Both the position numbers and the translations under genes were made by a program. From JACDCP01 sp050740235 (GTDB lineage Bacteria; Pseudomonadota; Gammaproteobacteria; Steroidobacterales; JACDCP01), in the NCBI GenBank assembly GCA_050740235.1, contig JBOIDB010000135.1:1-30795 (forward strand): a stretch of 30,795 nucleotides of DNA. Direction: 5' to 3'. Shown one piece after another: positions 1-8,238 of this stretch. The first letter of the stretch is position 1, and each line of letters opens with the position of its first letter. The notes under the pieces are model-generated. The model was not told the DNA's origin. It saw only the letters and a list, made by a program, of their open reading frames with translations, and made no database searches.

Positions 1-1
1 G

Positions 2-499
2 TCGAAAGAAGTCCGGCAAACCCCCGTTGGTAGACACGCGAATGAACTTGCATTCACGCTCGTGGAAGTCATGGTAGCGCTGTCCATCGTGGCGATCGGC
101 ATGCTCGCCGCGTTCTCGGCCGTCAACCAGATCGTTTCCGACACGACCTACCTGCGCAACAAGACGCTGGCCGACTGGATCGCCATGAATCAACTGACGG
201 ACATGCGACTCGAGGGCGGGCTGCCGGAGATCGGCGAAAGCGACGGTGAGGTCGAGTTCGCCGAGCAGGACTGGCGCTGGGAGGCGCGGGTTTCCGAAAC
301 GCCGGTCGAGAGCATGCGTCGTATCGAGATCGACGTGACGCTGGCCAACGAGCCTGATACCGTCCTGATCACGCTGTCCGGTTTCGCCGGCGGCGCGCTC
401 AATCTGCAGACCCTGTCCAGCCCGTGGCTGACGGGCGTGCCGGGCTTGCCGCCCGAAGGTCCCGAGGGGCCCGTTCCGGAGGATCCGGACGGTGGCTGA
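2..499 (+). CDS. gspI: Type II secretion minor pseudopilin GspI (5' end cut by window edge)
   Basis: GspI is a minor pseudopilin that helps form the tip of the type II secretion pseudopilus in the inner membrane and periplasm. The frame is open to the left edge and has no ATG, GTG or TTG before base 62, so the true start lies outside the window. The class III prepilin signal reads AFTLVEVMVAL, followed by the hydrophobic N-terminal helix; the residue before the cleavage site is Ala instead of the usual Gly. After the helix comes a short soluble domain of normal GspI size and a Pro/Glu/Gly-rich tail. The stop overlaps the gspJ start by 8 bp. Order (I-J-K-L-M-N) supports the assignment, since minor pseudopilins are hard to tell apart by sequence alone. 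Confidence 0.85.
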   Translation, partial: SKEVRQTPVGRHANELAFTLVEVMVALSIVAIGMLAAFSAVNQIVSDTTYLRNKTLADWIAMNQLTDMRLEGGLPEIGESDGEVEFAEQDWRWEARVSETPVESMRRIEIDVTLANEPDTVLITLSGFAGGALNLQTLSSPWLTGVPGLPPEGPEGPVPEDPDGG

Positions 500-1106
500 A
501 CGCGGCTTCACACTGCTCGAGCTGCTGGTAGCCACGGCGATCTTTGCCGTAGTCGGTGTCATGGCTTTCGGCGGCTTCAATGCTGTCCTCGCGCAACGCG
601 ATCGCACCGCGGAGGAGCTGGAGCGGCTCAAGGACGTGCAGTTCGCCATGCGTCTGATCGCGCTGGACCTCTATCAGATCGCGCCGCGGCCGATACGCGA
701 CGAGCTCGGCAACCAGCAACAGCCAGCGCTGCTCGCCGACGAGCGAAATCTGTACGCCCTCGAGTTCACGCGCTCCGGCTGGAGCAATCCCGGCGGGCTA
801 CCCCGCGCAACGCTGCAGCGCGTGGCCTATCGTCTCGAGGAAGACACGCTGATCCGTGAGTATTGGCCGGTGCTCGATCGAACGCTGTCGAACGAGCCGA
901 TCGAAATCGAGCTGCTGACCGGCGTGAAATCGGTCGAGTTCCGGTTTCTGGGCGAAGAATTCTCCGGTCGCGAGTGGCAGACGCAATGGCCGCCGCTCGA
1001 AATGCCGCCGCAGTTCGCGCTGCGCGCGCGGCCGCTCGGAGTGGAAGTTTCGCTCGACCTCGAAGACTGGGGCCGCATCACGCGCCGGATCGAGACGCCG
1101 GGATGA
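492..1106 (+). CDS. gspJ: Type II secretion minor pseudopilin GspJ
   Basis: GspJ forms the pseudopilus tip complex with GspI and GspK. The 204-residue protein starts at a GTG at 492 with GGAGG about 9 bases upstream, inside the end of gspI. It opens with MAERGFTLLELLVATAIF, a textbook prepilin-peptidase site (Gly before Phe, Glu at +5) followed by the membrane helix. The body carries the GspJ-like segment LQRVAYRLEEDTLIREYW near residue 100 and the C-terminal pseudopilin sheet. It overlaps gspK by four bases (ATGA), so translation of the two is probably coupled. Confidence 0.92.
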   Translation: MAERGFTLLELLVATAIFAVVGVMAFGGFNAVLAQRDRTAEELERLKDVQFAMRLIALDLYQIAPRPIRDELGNQQQPALLADERNLYALEFTRSGWSNPGGLPRATLQRVAYRLEEDTLIREYWPVLDRTLSNEPIEIELLTGVKSVEFRFLGEEFSGREWQTQWPPLEMPPQFALRARPLGVEVSLDLEDWGRITRRIETPG

Positions 1107-2131
1107 AGCGAAAATGGGGACATTCCTCATTTCCCGCGAGGCGCGTGAGCGTTGCTTTTCGCATGGGGTTCTATCCCACGCGTCATGCGCCCTGTGCGGG
1201 AAATGAGGAATGTCCCCATTTTCGCCAGCGCGGCGTCGCGGCGATCACGGCCATTCTCATGGTTGCGCTGGCCACCATCATCGCCGTGAGCCTCGTGTGG
1301 GAGAATCATCTCGACCAGCGGCGCACGGGCAGCCTCCTCGCCATGGACCAGGCGCTGATGTATGCGCTCGGGGCCGAAGCCTGGGCCGCCGATATCCTGC
1401 TGGCCGACCTGCAAAACACCGCGACCGATCATCTGGGCGAGCCATGGGCGACCACGCTGCCGCCGCTGCCCGTGGACGGCGGCGAGGTTGCCGGTCACAT
1501 CGAGGACATGCAGGGGCGCTTCAATATCAACAATCTCGTGACCCAGCAGGGGACCGTGGATCCGATCGCAGTCCAGCAGTTCGAGCGGCTGCTCGAAGCG
1601 CTCGAGCTCGATCTCAAATGGGCGCAGATCACCGTCGACTGGCTGGACGCGGACATCAACGAGAGTTTCCCGGTGGGCGCTGAGGACGACGTGTACACGG
1701 GGCTGCGGCCGCCTTACCGGGCGGCGAACCAGCCGCTCACAAGCGTGAGCGAGCTCATGTCGCTCGTCGACATGGACCGGGAAACCTTCGAGTTGCTGGA
1801 GCCGCATATCGCCGCGCTGCCTTTCGGCTCGAAGATCAACGTCAACACCGCCACCGCCCCCGTCCTGCAGTCGTTGTCGGCGACCATCGGCCCGTCGGAG
1901 GCGAACAGCCTCATCGAGGCGCGGGCCGACACCGGCTTCCCGGATTACTACGGCGCATTCGCCACTCTCGTCGAACCGGACGTGCTCGACAACCTGGTCG
2001 ATACGACGGAATATCTCCGTATGACCGTGCGGGTCAGTATTGGCACGTCTCTGTTGACCATGTACAGTCTCGTGCAGCGCGCGAACACCGGTGCGGTCAC
2101 ACCGCTGCTTCGCAGCTTCGGCACCGAGTAG
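1103..2131 (+). CDS. gspK: Type II secretion minor pseudopilin GspK with an inserted leader
   Basis: GspK is the large minor pseudopilin that caps the pseudopilus tip. With the ATG at 1103, which overlaps the gspJ stop, the product is 342 residues. The prepilin site is QRGVAAITAILMVALATI, with cleavage after Gly44; position +5 is Thr, as expected because GspK normally lacks Glu5. The C-terminal half contains the helix-hairpin-helix-like stretch INVNTATAPVLQSLS typical of GspK. The leader is oddly long at 44 residues: codons 4-41 are encoded by a 114-bp palindromic element. Removing 1111-1224 restores a normal leader, MKRQRG. A second in-frame ATG at 1163, also within the insert, is an alternative start. 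The function call is firm; the start is less certain. Confidence 0.9.
   Translation: MKRKWGHSSFPARRVSVAFRMGFYPTRHAPCAGNEECPHFRQRGVAAITAILMVALATIIAVSLVWENHLDQRRTGSLLAMDQALMYALGAEAWAADILLADLQNTATDHLGEPWATTLPPLPVDGGEVAGHIEDMQGRFNINNLVTQQGTVDPIAVQQFERLLEALELDLKWAQITVDWLDADINESFPVGAEDDVYTGLRPPYRAANQPLTSVSELMSLVDMDRETFELLEPHIAALPFGSKINVNTATAPVLQSLSATIGPSEANSLIEARADTGFPDYYGAFATLVEPDVLDNLVDTTEYLRMTVRVSIGTSLLTMYSLVQRANTGAVTPLLRSFGTE
1108..1225. repeat. REP-like palindromic element inserted in the gspK leader
   Basis: Two 30-base arms, 1108-1137 and 1196-1225, are perfect reverse complements and enclose a 58-base centre that itself pairs partly (1140-1152 with 1178-1191). Each arm contains the core GGGGACATTCC. 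The insert that interrupts the gene is 1111-1224, 114 bp, a multiple of three, so gspK stays in frame. From memory, this design resembles REP/REPIN repeats mobilised by REP-associated tyrosine transposases, but no transposase is in the window and the family is inferred. In RNA the element would form a very stable hairpin just after the gspK start codon. Confidence 0.85.
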
Positions 2132-2144
2132 GGCAAGGCTCTAT

Positions 2145-3401
2145 ATGGCGGAATTCCTCGTTATCCGGCTGCGTGCCGCGGCCATGACACCGCCGAGCTG
2201 GGTGCTCGTCAATCACGACGGCGCGCGCCTGTCCGGCGTGGAGAAAGGCTCGCTCGAGCTGGCCGCGCGCAGGATCGACGGCAGGCGCGTGATCGCGCTC
2301 GTGCCCGCCACCGAAGTCCTGATGACGGCCGCGAACCTGCCCGTTCGCGGCGGCACGAAGCTTCTGCAAGCTCTGCCGTTCGCGCTCGAGGAGCAGCTCG
2401 CCGAGGATGTCGACCGGCTGCATTTCGCGCCCGGCGCGCGCAGCGACTCCCAGGGCGGACTGCCGGTGGCCGTCACCTCGCGCGCGAATCTGGATGCCTG
2501 GCTGGAGCGATTCGCCGCAGCCGGCATCCGGCCGCAGGTGCTCATGCCGGATGCCTATGCGTTGCCGCCCGCTCCGGGCAGCGTTTCCGTTCTGCTCGAT
2601 CGGGACCTGGTTTATCTGCGCCGCGAGGGTCAGCAACCGCTGGTGTTTCAGGGCATGCTGCTCGACCAGGCGCTCGAGCTTGCCGGCATCGGTACCGACG
2701 ATGCGTCACCCCCTGCGTCGGCGACCCGCCTTTCGATTTACCTGGGGCAGCGGCGACATCAGGGTCAGTCCGCATTGTGGAACGACCTGCGCGAGCGCTT
2801 CGCCGATGTCGAGATCAAATTGCTGCCGCAGGGACCGCTGCCGCATCTGGCCGTGCACGCCGCGCGTCAGTCGGAAATCAATCTCCTGCAGGGCGCATAT
2901 ACACCGGCCACGAGCACGACGGCCCTGTGGCGACCCTGGAGGCTTGCGGCTTCTCTCGCTGCCGTTTGCCTTGCCATCGCGCTGGGCATCCAGGGCGTCG
3001 AGCATTTCAAACTCAGCGCCGACGAGTCCCGGCTCGATGCGAGGATCGCCGAGGAATTCGGGCGCGCGCTGCCGAACACGCCGATGTCGACCGATCCGCA
3101 GCGGCAGATCGAGCGTGAGCTGCAGGCCTTGCACGGCGGCGGCACGGGCGAGAAACCTTTCCTCGAGATCCTCTCCGTGCTCGGCACGGTGTTGCTGGAG
3201 ACACCGGATGCGCGCGTCGAGGCACTGAGCTTCCGCAACGACGTCATGGATCTCCGGCTCACGGTCCCGAACGTCGGCGCGCTCGACCAGATCAAGCGTC
3301 TGGTCGCGGAACGCGGCCGGCTCGAGACGGAGATCCGTTCCGCGAATCCTCGCGACGAGGCCATCGAAGGGCGACTGACGCTCAAGGAGCCGGGGGGATG
3401 A
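2145..3401 (+). CDS. gspL: Type II secretion assembly platform protein GspL
   Basis: GspL is a bitopic inner-membrane protein that links the cytoplasmic ATPase GspE to the pseudopilus through GspM. The 418-residue product starts at the ATG at 2145, 13 bases after gspK, with an AAGG-type ribosome site; upstream in-frame codons lie inside gspK. Residues 1-260 form the cytoplasmic actin-like domain, with a start (WVLVNHDGARLSG) and internal sequence typical of GspL. A single membrane helix lies at about 267-289 (LAAVCLAIALGIQGV), followed by a periplasmic ferredoxin-like domain to the end. It overlaps gspM by four bases. Confidence 0.92.
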   Translation: MAEFLVIRLRAAAMTPPSWVLVNHDGARLSGVEKGSLELAARRIDGRRVIALVPATEVLMTAANLPVRGGTKLLQALPFALEEQLAEDVDRLHFAPGARSDSQGGLPVAVTSRANLDAWLERFAAAGIRPQVLMPDAYALPPAPGSVSVLLDRDLVYLRREGQQPLVFQGMLLDQALELAGIGTDDASPPASATRLSIYLGQRRHQGQSALWNDLRERFADVEIKLLPQGPLPHLAVHAARQSEINLLQGAYTPATSTTALWRPWRLAASLAAVCLAIALGIQGVEHFKLSADESRLDARIAEEFGRALPNTPMSTDPQRQIERELQALHGGGTGEKPFLEILSVLGTVLLETPDARVEALSFRNDVMDLRLTVPNVGALDQIKRLVAERGRLETEIRSANPRDEAIEGRLTLKEPGG

Positions 3402-3883
3402 AAGCCTGGTTTCGCAGCCTCGAGCGCCGCGAGCAGCTCGTCGTCATGGCCGGCGCAGCCGTGCTGGTCATTGTTTTGTTCTACCTGCTAGTCGTGCAGC
3501 CGCTCTACGGCGGCACCGCAAGGCTCGCCGAGCGCGTCGAGGAAAAAGAGCAACTCGTATTGTGGATGCGCTCAGTGGCACCGCAGTTGCAGGTCGCGCG
3601 AACGGGCGCTGCGACAGCCACGGCCAGTGGCGAGCCGCTCGTCGTGATCGTCGCGAACACCGCCACCGCCGCCGAGCTGCAGCAGTATCTCAAGCAGAAC
3701 CAGCCGGCCGGCGACGACAGCATCCGCGTGCGCTTCGAGGCCGCGCCCTTCGATCAGCTCGTCCAGTGGCTGGGCGTCCTGCAGTCCCGGCACGGCGTGC
3801 AGATCAACTCGGCATCATTCGACGGAGGCGTGCAGCCCGGCGTGGTGACCGCCAGCCTCGTGCTCGAAAGACCCGGCGCGTGA
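3398..3883 (+). CDS. gspM: Type II secretion protein GspM
   Basis: GspM is the small inner-membrane partner of GspL. The product has 161 residues, the normal size. A short cytoplasmic start is followed by one membrane helix at about residues 15-35 (LVVMAGAAVLVIVLFYLLV) and the QPLY motif that often follows the helix in GspM. The remainder is periplasmic and Ala-rich, ending in a ferredoxin-like fold region. The ATG sits in the ATGA overlap with gspL, and the end overlaps the gspN GTG in a GTGA, so L, M and N form one translationally coupled group. Confidence 0.9.
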   Translation: MKAWFRSLERREQLVVMAGAAVLVIVLFYLLVVQPLYGGTARLAERVEEKEQLVLWMRSVAPQLQVARTGAATATASGEPLVVIVANTATAAELQQYLKQNQPAGDDSIRVRFEAAPFDQLVQWLGVLQSRHGVQINSASFDGGVQPGVVTASLVLERPGA

Positions 3884-4635
3884 GACGTTCCACTTTCTGG
3901 CTGCTGCTCGCCGGCGGCATCGCTTTCGTCGTTTTTCTCGTCGTACTGCTCCCGGCAAGGCTCGTTTATGCCTGGACCGCGCCACCCGACGTCCGCGCAT
4001 ATTTCGTGGACGGCACGATCCTGGACGGCACGGCCGAACAGCTCGAGGTCGCCGGATTCCAGTTCGGCCGGGCACACTGGTCTTTTCGACCGGCCAGCCT
4101 GCTGCTCGGGCGCATCGCATTTGCATTGCGTGCCGAGCGGAGCGACGGGTTTCTCGAAGCCGATGTGGCCGTCGGCTTCGGCGATCGAGTATGGATCAGC
4201 GACGTCGATGCCACCCTGCCGCTGTCGATCGGCGAGGCACTGGTGCCGATTCAGGGCGTGAGGGGCGACGTCGGGCTGGATTTCGACCTGATACGGCTGC
4301 ACGAAGCCTGGCCCGATCGGCTGGCCGGCACGCTCAACCTCGTGAACCTGCTGGTAACGCAGCCGTCCACGCAGCGCATGGGCAGCTACCGCGTCGTATT
4401 CGACGACAACGCCAATGGAGCGGCCGGCGCGCTGACGGGTGTATTCCGCGACACGAGCGGCCCGCTCGACGTGCAGGGTACGGTCGTGCTCAAGGACGAC
4501 CGCAGCTACGTCGTCGAGGGCCGCGTTCTGGCGCGCGAATCGGCGCCTGGTCCCTTCAACGACACGTTGCAGTTCATGTTCGGCTCGCCGGGCCCGGACG
4601 GCCGCCGCAGCTTCTCCTTCGGCGGAACCCTGTAG
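3880..4635 (+). CDS. gspN: Type II secretion protein GspN
   Basis: GspN is an accessory protein of type II secretion found in only some systems; its exact role is poorly known. The GTG at 3880 overlaps the gspM stop and gives 251 residues, the usual GspN length. There is an N-terminal membrane anchor at about residues 7-28 (FWLLLAGGIAFVVFLVVLL), then a beta-rich periplasmic domain. The segment TLNLVNLLVTQPSTQRMGSY and the C-terminal part matching QGTVVLKDDRSYVVEGRV fit the family. It is the last gene of the operon; 19 bases separate it from the convergent cyclase gene, with no clear terminator. Confidence 0.85.
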   Translation: MRRSTFWLLLAGGIAFVVFLVVLLPARLVYAWTAPPDVRAYFVDGTILDGTAEQLEVAGFQFGRAHWSFRPASLLLGRIAFALRAERSDGFLEADVAVGFGDRVWISDVDATLPLSIGEALVPIQGVRGDVGLDFDLIRLHEAWPDRLAGTLNLVNLLVTQPSTQRMGSYRVVFDDNANGAAGALTGVFRDTSGPLDVQGTVVLKDDRSYVVEGRVLARESAPGPFNDTLQFMFGSPGPDGRRSFSFGGTL

Positions 4636-4654
4636 GTCGACGCTTTTCTGCGGT

Positions 4655-7600
4655 TCAGGCGGCCGTGACCACTCTGTTGCGCCCTTCCCTCTTCGCCTGA
4701 TACAGCGCGTCGTCGGCCGCCTCGATCAGCGCTGAGAGATCGCGCATGCCGGCGGTGCGCGCGGCGACGCCGATGCTCACGGTCAACTGCACGGCACCGC
4801 GCGTCGATGTCGTCACGTTCGCCTCGACGTCGGCGCGTATGCGGGCCGCTACGTTGCGCGCCGTCGTCAGCCCGGTTTCCGGCAGCATGATGATGAGCTC
4901 CTCGCCGCCATAGCGCCCGAGCACGTCGAAGCTGCGCGTCGCCGCCGCGCAGATGCGCGCGAGCTGCCGCAATACGCGATCGCCGGTCAGATGGCCGTAC
5001 TCGTCGTTGATGCGTTTGAAGTGATCCGCATCGAGGATCACCATCGCGAGCTTCGAGTCGTGCCGCAGGCTGCGATTGAACTCCTGGCGCGCCAGCTCGA
5101 AGAAGCGCCGGCGGTTGTACAGCCCCGTCAGCTCGTCGGTGACCGCGAGCCGTTGCACCTCCGCAAAGAGTCGGGCGTTCTCGAATGCCACTACCGCCTG
5201 CTGGGCGAGGAGCGCGCAGATGCTCATGTCCTGCAGCGCGAAGCGCGGACCAAAGCGCCGCGCGATCATCACCACGCCGAGCGCCTTGCCGTGCGAGACC
5301 AGCGGCACGCAGCGCAGGACGGACGTGGACGGCAGCACGGGGTTGAAGCCGGAGGCTGCGAGCTCCGTGCCGTCGATCGTCCGCGCTTTCATGCTCGCGC
5401 GGATATCGGCAAAGAACTCCGGATGTCTGCGCGGCAGGTTGTCGAACAGGTGGTGCTCCTCGTCGTCTGCACGACGCGCGGCGAGCAGCTTCGCTTCGGT
5501 CGAATCCTGCAGGTACACGGCGGCACAATCGAAATCGATGAGGTCCGCGGCGCTGTCCAGCAGTTGCCTGGCGACGGCGGGCGCGTCGAACGTCGACGCG
5601 ATGCCGTGCGTGAATCGCTGCAGGTGCTCGGCCAGCCCGCGCTTCTGCTGTTCCGTCCTGAGCAGGTGCTCGCGCCGAACCCGATCGTTCCACAGCCGCA
5701 TCAGCACGGCCGCCAGGCACAGGCCGACGGCCAGATAAATCGTATACGCGGTCAGCGAACGCGTGAACGGCGGCTTGATCTGGATCGGCAGAGTGCCCTC
5801 GTTTTCGCTCCATACGCCCTGGCTGTTCGCGCCGCGCACGCGAAACACGTACTGTCCCGGATCCAGATTGGTGTATGTGGCGTTGTTCCGCTCGCCCGCG
5901 TCGCGCCACTCCGCATCGAAGCCATCGAGCTTGTACAGGAAGCGGTTGTTCGACGGCGACTTGAAATCGAAAACGGCGAACTCCAGCGTGAAGATGTTCT
6001 CGTCGTGCGACAGCATGAGCTGCGCCGGCGCGCGTTCCGCCGACGTGCCGCCGAATGCCCCGCCCATGACATCCACGGTGGTAATGGCGACCCGCGGTGG
6101 CTCGGGATCGGCGCCGATGGCTGCCGGGTCGAACCGGTTGAAGCCGTTGATGCCTCCGAAATACAGCCGGCCGCTGGCGCCCGCATGCACCGCGCCGGTA
6201 TTGAACTCGTTGCTCTGCAGCCCGTCGTGCACGCTGAAGCTGTCGACGTCGCCGGTCTCCGGATCGAGGCGGGACAAGCCGCGGTTCGAGCTGACCCAGA
6301 TGTCTCCCTGCCGGTCCTCGATCACAGCGTAGATATAGTTGCTGGGCAAGCCGTCGGCGGTCGTGTAGCGCGTGAACGTGCCGTCGGGGCCGAGCCGATT
6401 GAGACCCGCGGTGGTGCCGACCCACAGCTCACCGGCCCGGGTCAGCGTCAGGGTCTGGATCGCGTCATGACTCAGGCTCGTCGGGTCCTGCGGATCGTTC
6501 TGATACCGCTCGAGCAGCTTGCCGGTCGCAGGATCGAGCCGATCGAGTCCGCCTTCGGTACCGACCCACAGGCCTGCCGCGGACGGCGCGACCGCCATGA
6601 CCCAGTCGCTGCTCAGGCTGCCGCCCGCGCGGGTGAAAATCTGCGTCTTGCCGGTGCCCGGATCGAGCTTCGCAAGACCGTTGAACGTGCCGAGCCAGAT
6701 CAGGCCGGCGGCATCCTGCACGATGAAATGCACGGTGTCGCCGTATTTGTCCTCCGCCTCGGTATCACTGAAAACATCGACGGGCTCGAACTCGCCGGAT
6801 TCCCGGTCGAACAGGTAAAGCCCGTTTTCAGCTCCGACCCAGAGCCGGCTCGCGGCGTCGCGGTACACGGCGTAGGTGACGTTGCTCTTGGGATCCTGCG
6901 CACCCTCCAGCATGCGCCAGGATGTGATCTGGCCGGTGACGGGGTGCATGTATCCCAGGCCGGCATCGGTGGCGATCCACAAGCCGCCATCGGGATCTTC
7001 GTGAAACGACCACACCGTATTGCTCGGCAGACCGGTCGCTGCAACGCCTCGACGCCGATAGTGCGCAAACGCCTCCGTGGCCGGGTTGAAACGACTGACG
7101 CCGCCCGCGCCGGTGCCGAACCACAGCAGGCCCGTTTCATCCTCGTAGGCCGCGAGAATCTGCTCGGCGGCGATGCTCGCCGGGTTGGTCGGGTCATGAT
7201 GGTGACTCGAAAACTCGCTCGACCCGGGCGGCAGCCGGCGCAGCCCGCCGCCGTCCGTGCCGATCCACACGCTGCCGGCGCGATCGCTGACGATGGCGCG
7301 GATGAGCGCCTCGGTCGATGTGCCCCCTTCCGGCTGAGCGAATACGGTAGTGACGTCGCGCGCCACGGAAATTCGCGCGAGCCGGTTCGACAGGCCGATC
7401 CACAGGTTGCCGGCATCGTCCTCGTACAACGCCTGGATCTTCGCGCGCACGAAGTGCTCCGCATCGGCACCAGAGGCGACATACCGGCGCATGCGCCCGC
7501 CTTCCGGATCGATGAAGTTCAGCCCGGCGCGCGTGCCGATCCAGAGCCGTCCGGTATGATCGACGAGCAACGCGCGGACCAGATTGCTGGCCAGGCTGTC

Positions 7601-8134
7601 GGGATCGTCACTGTCGCGGCGGAAATGCGTGAAGCCGCCGCCCGCGTCGAGGCGATTGAGACCGCCGTCCGTGCCGACCCAGATGTCACCGCCATCGTCC
7701 CGCGCAACGGCCCATACGCGATCGTGACTCAGGCTGCGCGGATCGTCCCGGTTTTGCCGGTAACGCACCACGTCACCCGTGACCGGATCGAGGTGATTGA
7801 GCCCGGCCGAGCCGGTGCCGACCCAGAGCGTGCCGTCCGGATTCTCGGCGATCGACGTGATGAAATTTCCCGACAGCGTCTCCGGGTCCGCCGGGTCGGT
7901 GCGGTAGACGGTGAAGTGGTAGCCGTCGTAGCGGTGCAGGCCGTCCTCGGTGCCGAGCCACATATAGCCCCGCCGATCCTGCAGGATCGCCGTGACCGTG
8001 TTCTGGCTCAGGCCCTGCTCGATAGTCAGATGCTCGAACCGCAGCGAGCTGCCGCGCGCGGGCGCTTCGGCCTGCGCCGTGCCGGCAAATGCCGCTGCGA
8101 CGAGGAGCAACAGGTGGAAACGGCGCAACTTCAC
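4655..8134 (-). CDS. Membrane diguanylate cyclase with two-component-type sensor propeller
   Basis: This 1159-residue protein should make cyclic di-GMP from two GTP in response to a periplasmic signal. From the GTG at 8134 it has a signal peptide (RRFHLLLLVAAAFAGTAQA), then 14 propeller blades of the WxGTxxGLxRLDP type to about residue 700, enough for two seven-bladed propellers. A Y_Y_Y-type Ig-like domain follows (about 720-790), one membrane helix (about 792-814), a GAF-like domain (about 845-990) and a GGDEF domain from about 996. The active site reads GGEEL near residue 1076, and RSFD five residues before it matches the inhibitory c-di-GMP site. All catalytic features look intact. It ends convergently with gspN. 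The ligand is unknown; polysaccharide sensing is common among related propeller proteins. Confidence 0.92.
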   Translation of the reverse strand: MKLRRFHLLLLVAAAFAGTAQAEAPARGSSLRFEHLTIEQGLSQNTVTAILQDRRGYMWLGTEDGLHRYDGYHFTVYRTDPADPETLSGNFITSIAENPDGTLWVGTGSAGLNHLDPVTGDVVRYRQNRDDPRSLSHDRVWAVARDDGGDIWVGTDGGLNRLDAGGGFTHFRRDSDDPDSLASNLVRALLVDHTGRLWIGTRAGLNFIDPEGGRMRRYVASGADAEHFVRAKIQALYEDDAGNLWIGLSNRLARISVARDVTTVFAQPEGGTSTEALIRAIVSDRAGSVWIGTDGGGLRRLPPGSSEFSSHHHDPTNPASIAAEQILAAYEDETGLLWFGTGAGGVSRFNPATEAFAHYRRRGVAATGLPSNTVWSFHEDPDGGLWIATDAGLGYMHPVTGQITSWRMLEGAQDPKSNVTYAVYRDAASRLWVGAENGLYLFDRESGEFEPVDVFSDTEAEDKYGDTVHFIVQDAAGLIWLGTFNGLAKLDPGTGKTQIFTRAGGSLSSDWVMAVAPSAAGLWVGTEGGLDRLDPATGKLLERYQNDPQDPTSLSHDAIQTLTLTRAGELWVGTTAGLNRLGPDGTFTRYTTADGLPSNYIYAVIEDRQGDIWVSSNRGLSRLDPETGDVDSFSVHDGLQSNEFNTGAVHAGASGRLYFGGINGFNRFDPAAIGADPEPPRVAITTVDVMGGAFGGTSAERAPAQLMLSHDENIFTLEFAVFDFKSPSNNRFLYKLDGFDAEWRDAGERNNATYTNLDPGQYVFRVRGANSQGVWSENEGTLPIQIKPPFTRSLTAYTIYLAVGLCLAAVLMRLWNDRVRREHLLRTEQQKRGLAEHLQRFTHGIASTFDAPAVARQLLDSAADLIDFDCAAVYLQDSTEAKLLAARRADDEEHHLFDNLPRRHPEFFADIRASMKARTIDGTELAASGFNPVLPSTSVLRCVPLVSHGKALGVVMIARRFGPRFALQDMSICALLAQQAVVAFENARLFAEVQRLAVTDELTGLYNRRRFFELARQEFNRSLRHDSKLAMVILDADHFKRINDEYGHLTGDRVLRQLARICAAATRSFDVLGRYGGEELIIMLPETGLTTARNVAARIRADVEANVTTSTRGAVQLTVSIGVAARTAGMRDLSALIEAADDALYQAKREGRNRVVTAA

Positions 8135-8238
8135 CCCCGGACAACCGGCTGCAAACGGACCCTCGAAATCACTCGAACTATGCAGTCGCCAACGCTGAAA
8201 AACCGTGCGCCAGCCGACATTTCGCCAAGATCGCGTCC

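Noticed and set aside
863..1102. Long upstream extension of the gspK frame inside gspJ
   Set aside because: The extension is out of frame with gspJ and Arg/Ala-rich. The GspK homology begins after the ATG at 1103.
1108..1225. The gspK palindrome as a transcription terminator or attenuator
   Set aside because: It has no T run, it lies inside a translated frame of an operon, and its perfect arms with an abrupt boundary fit an inserted repeat better.
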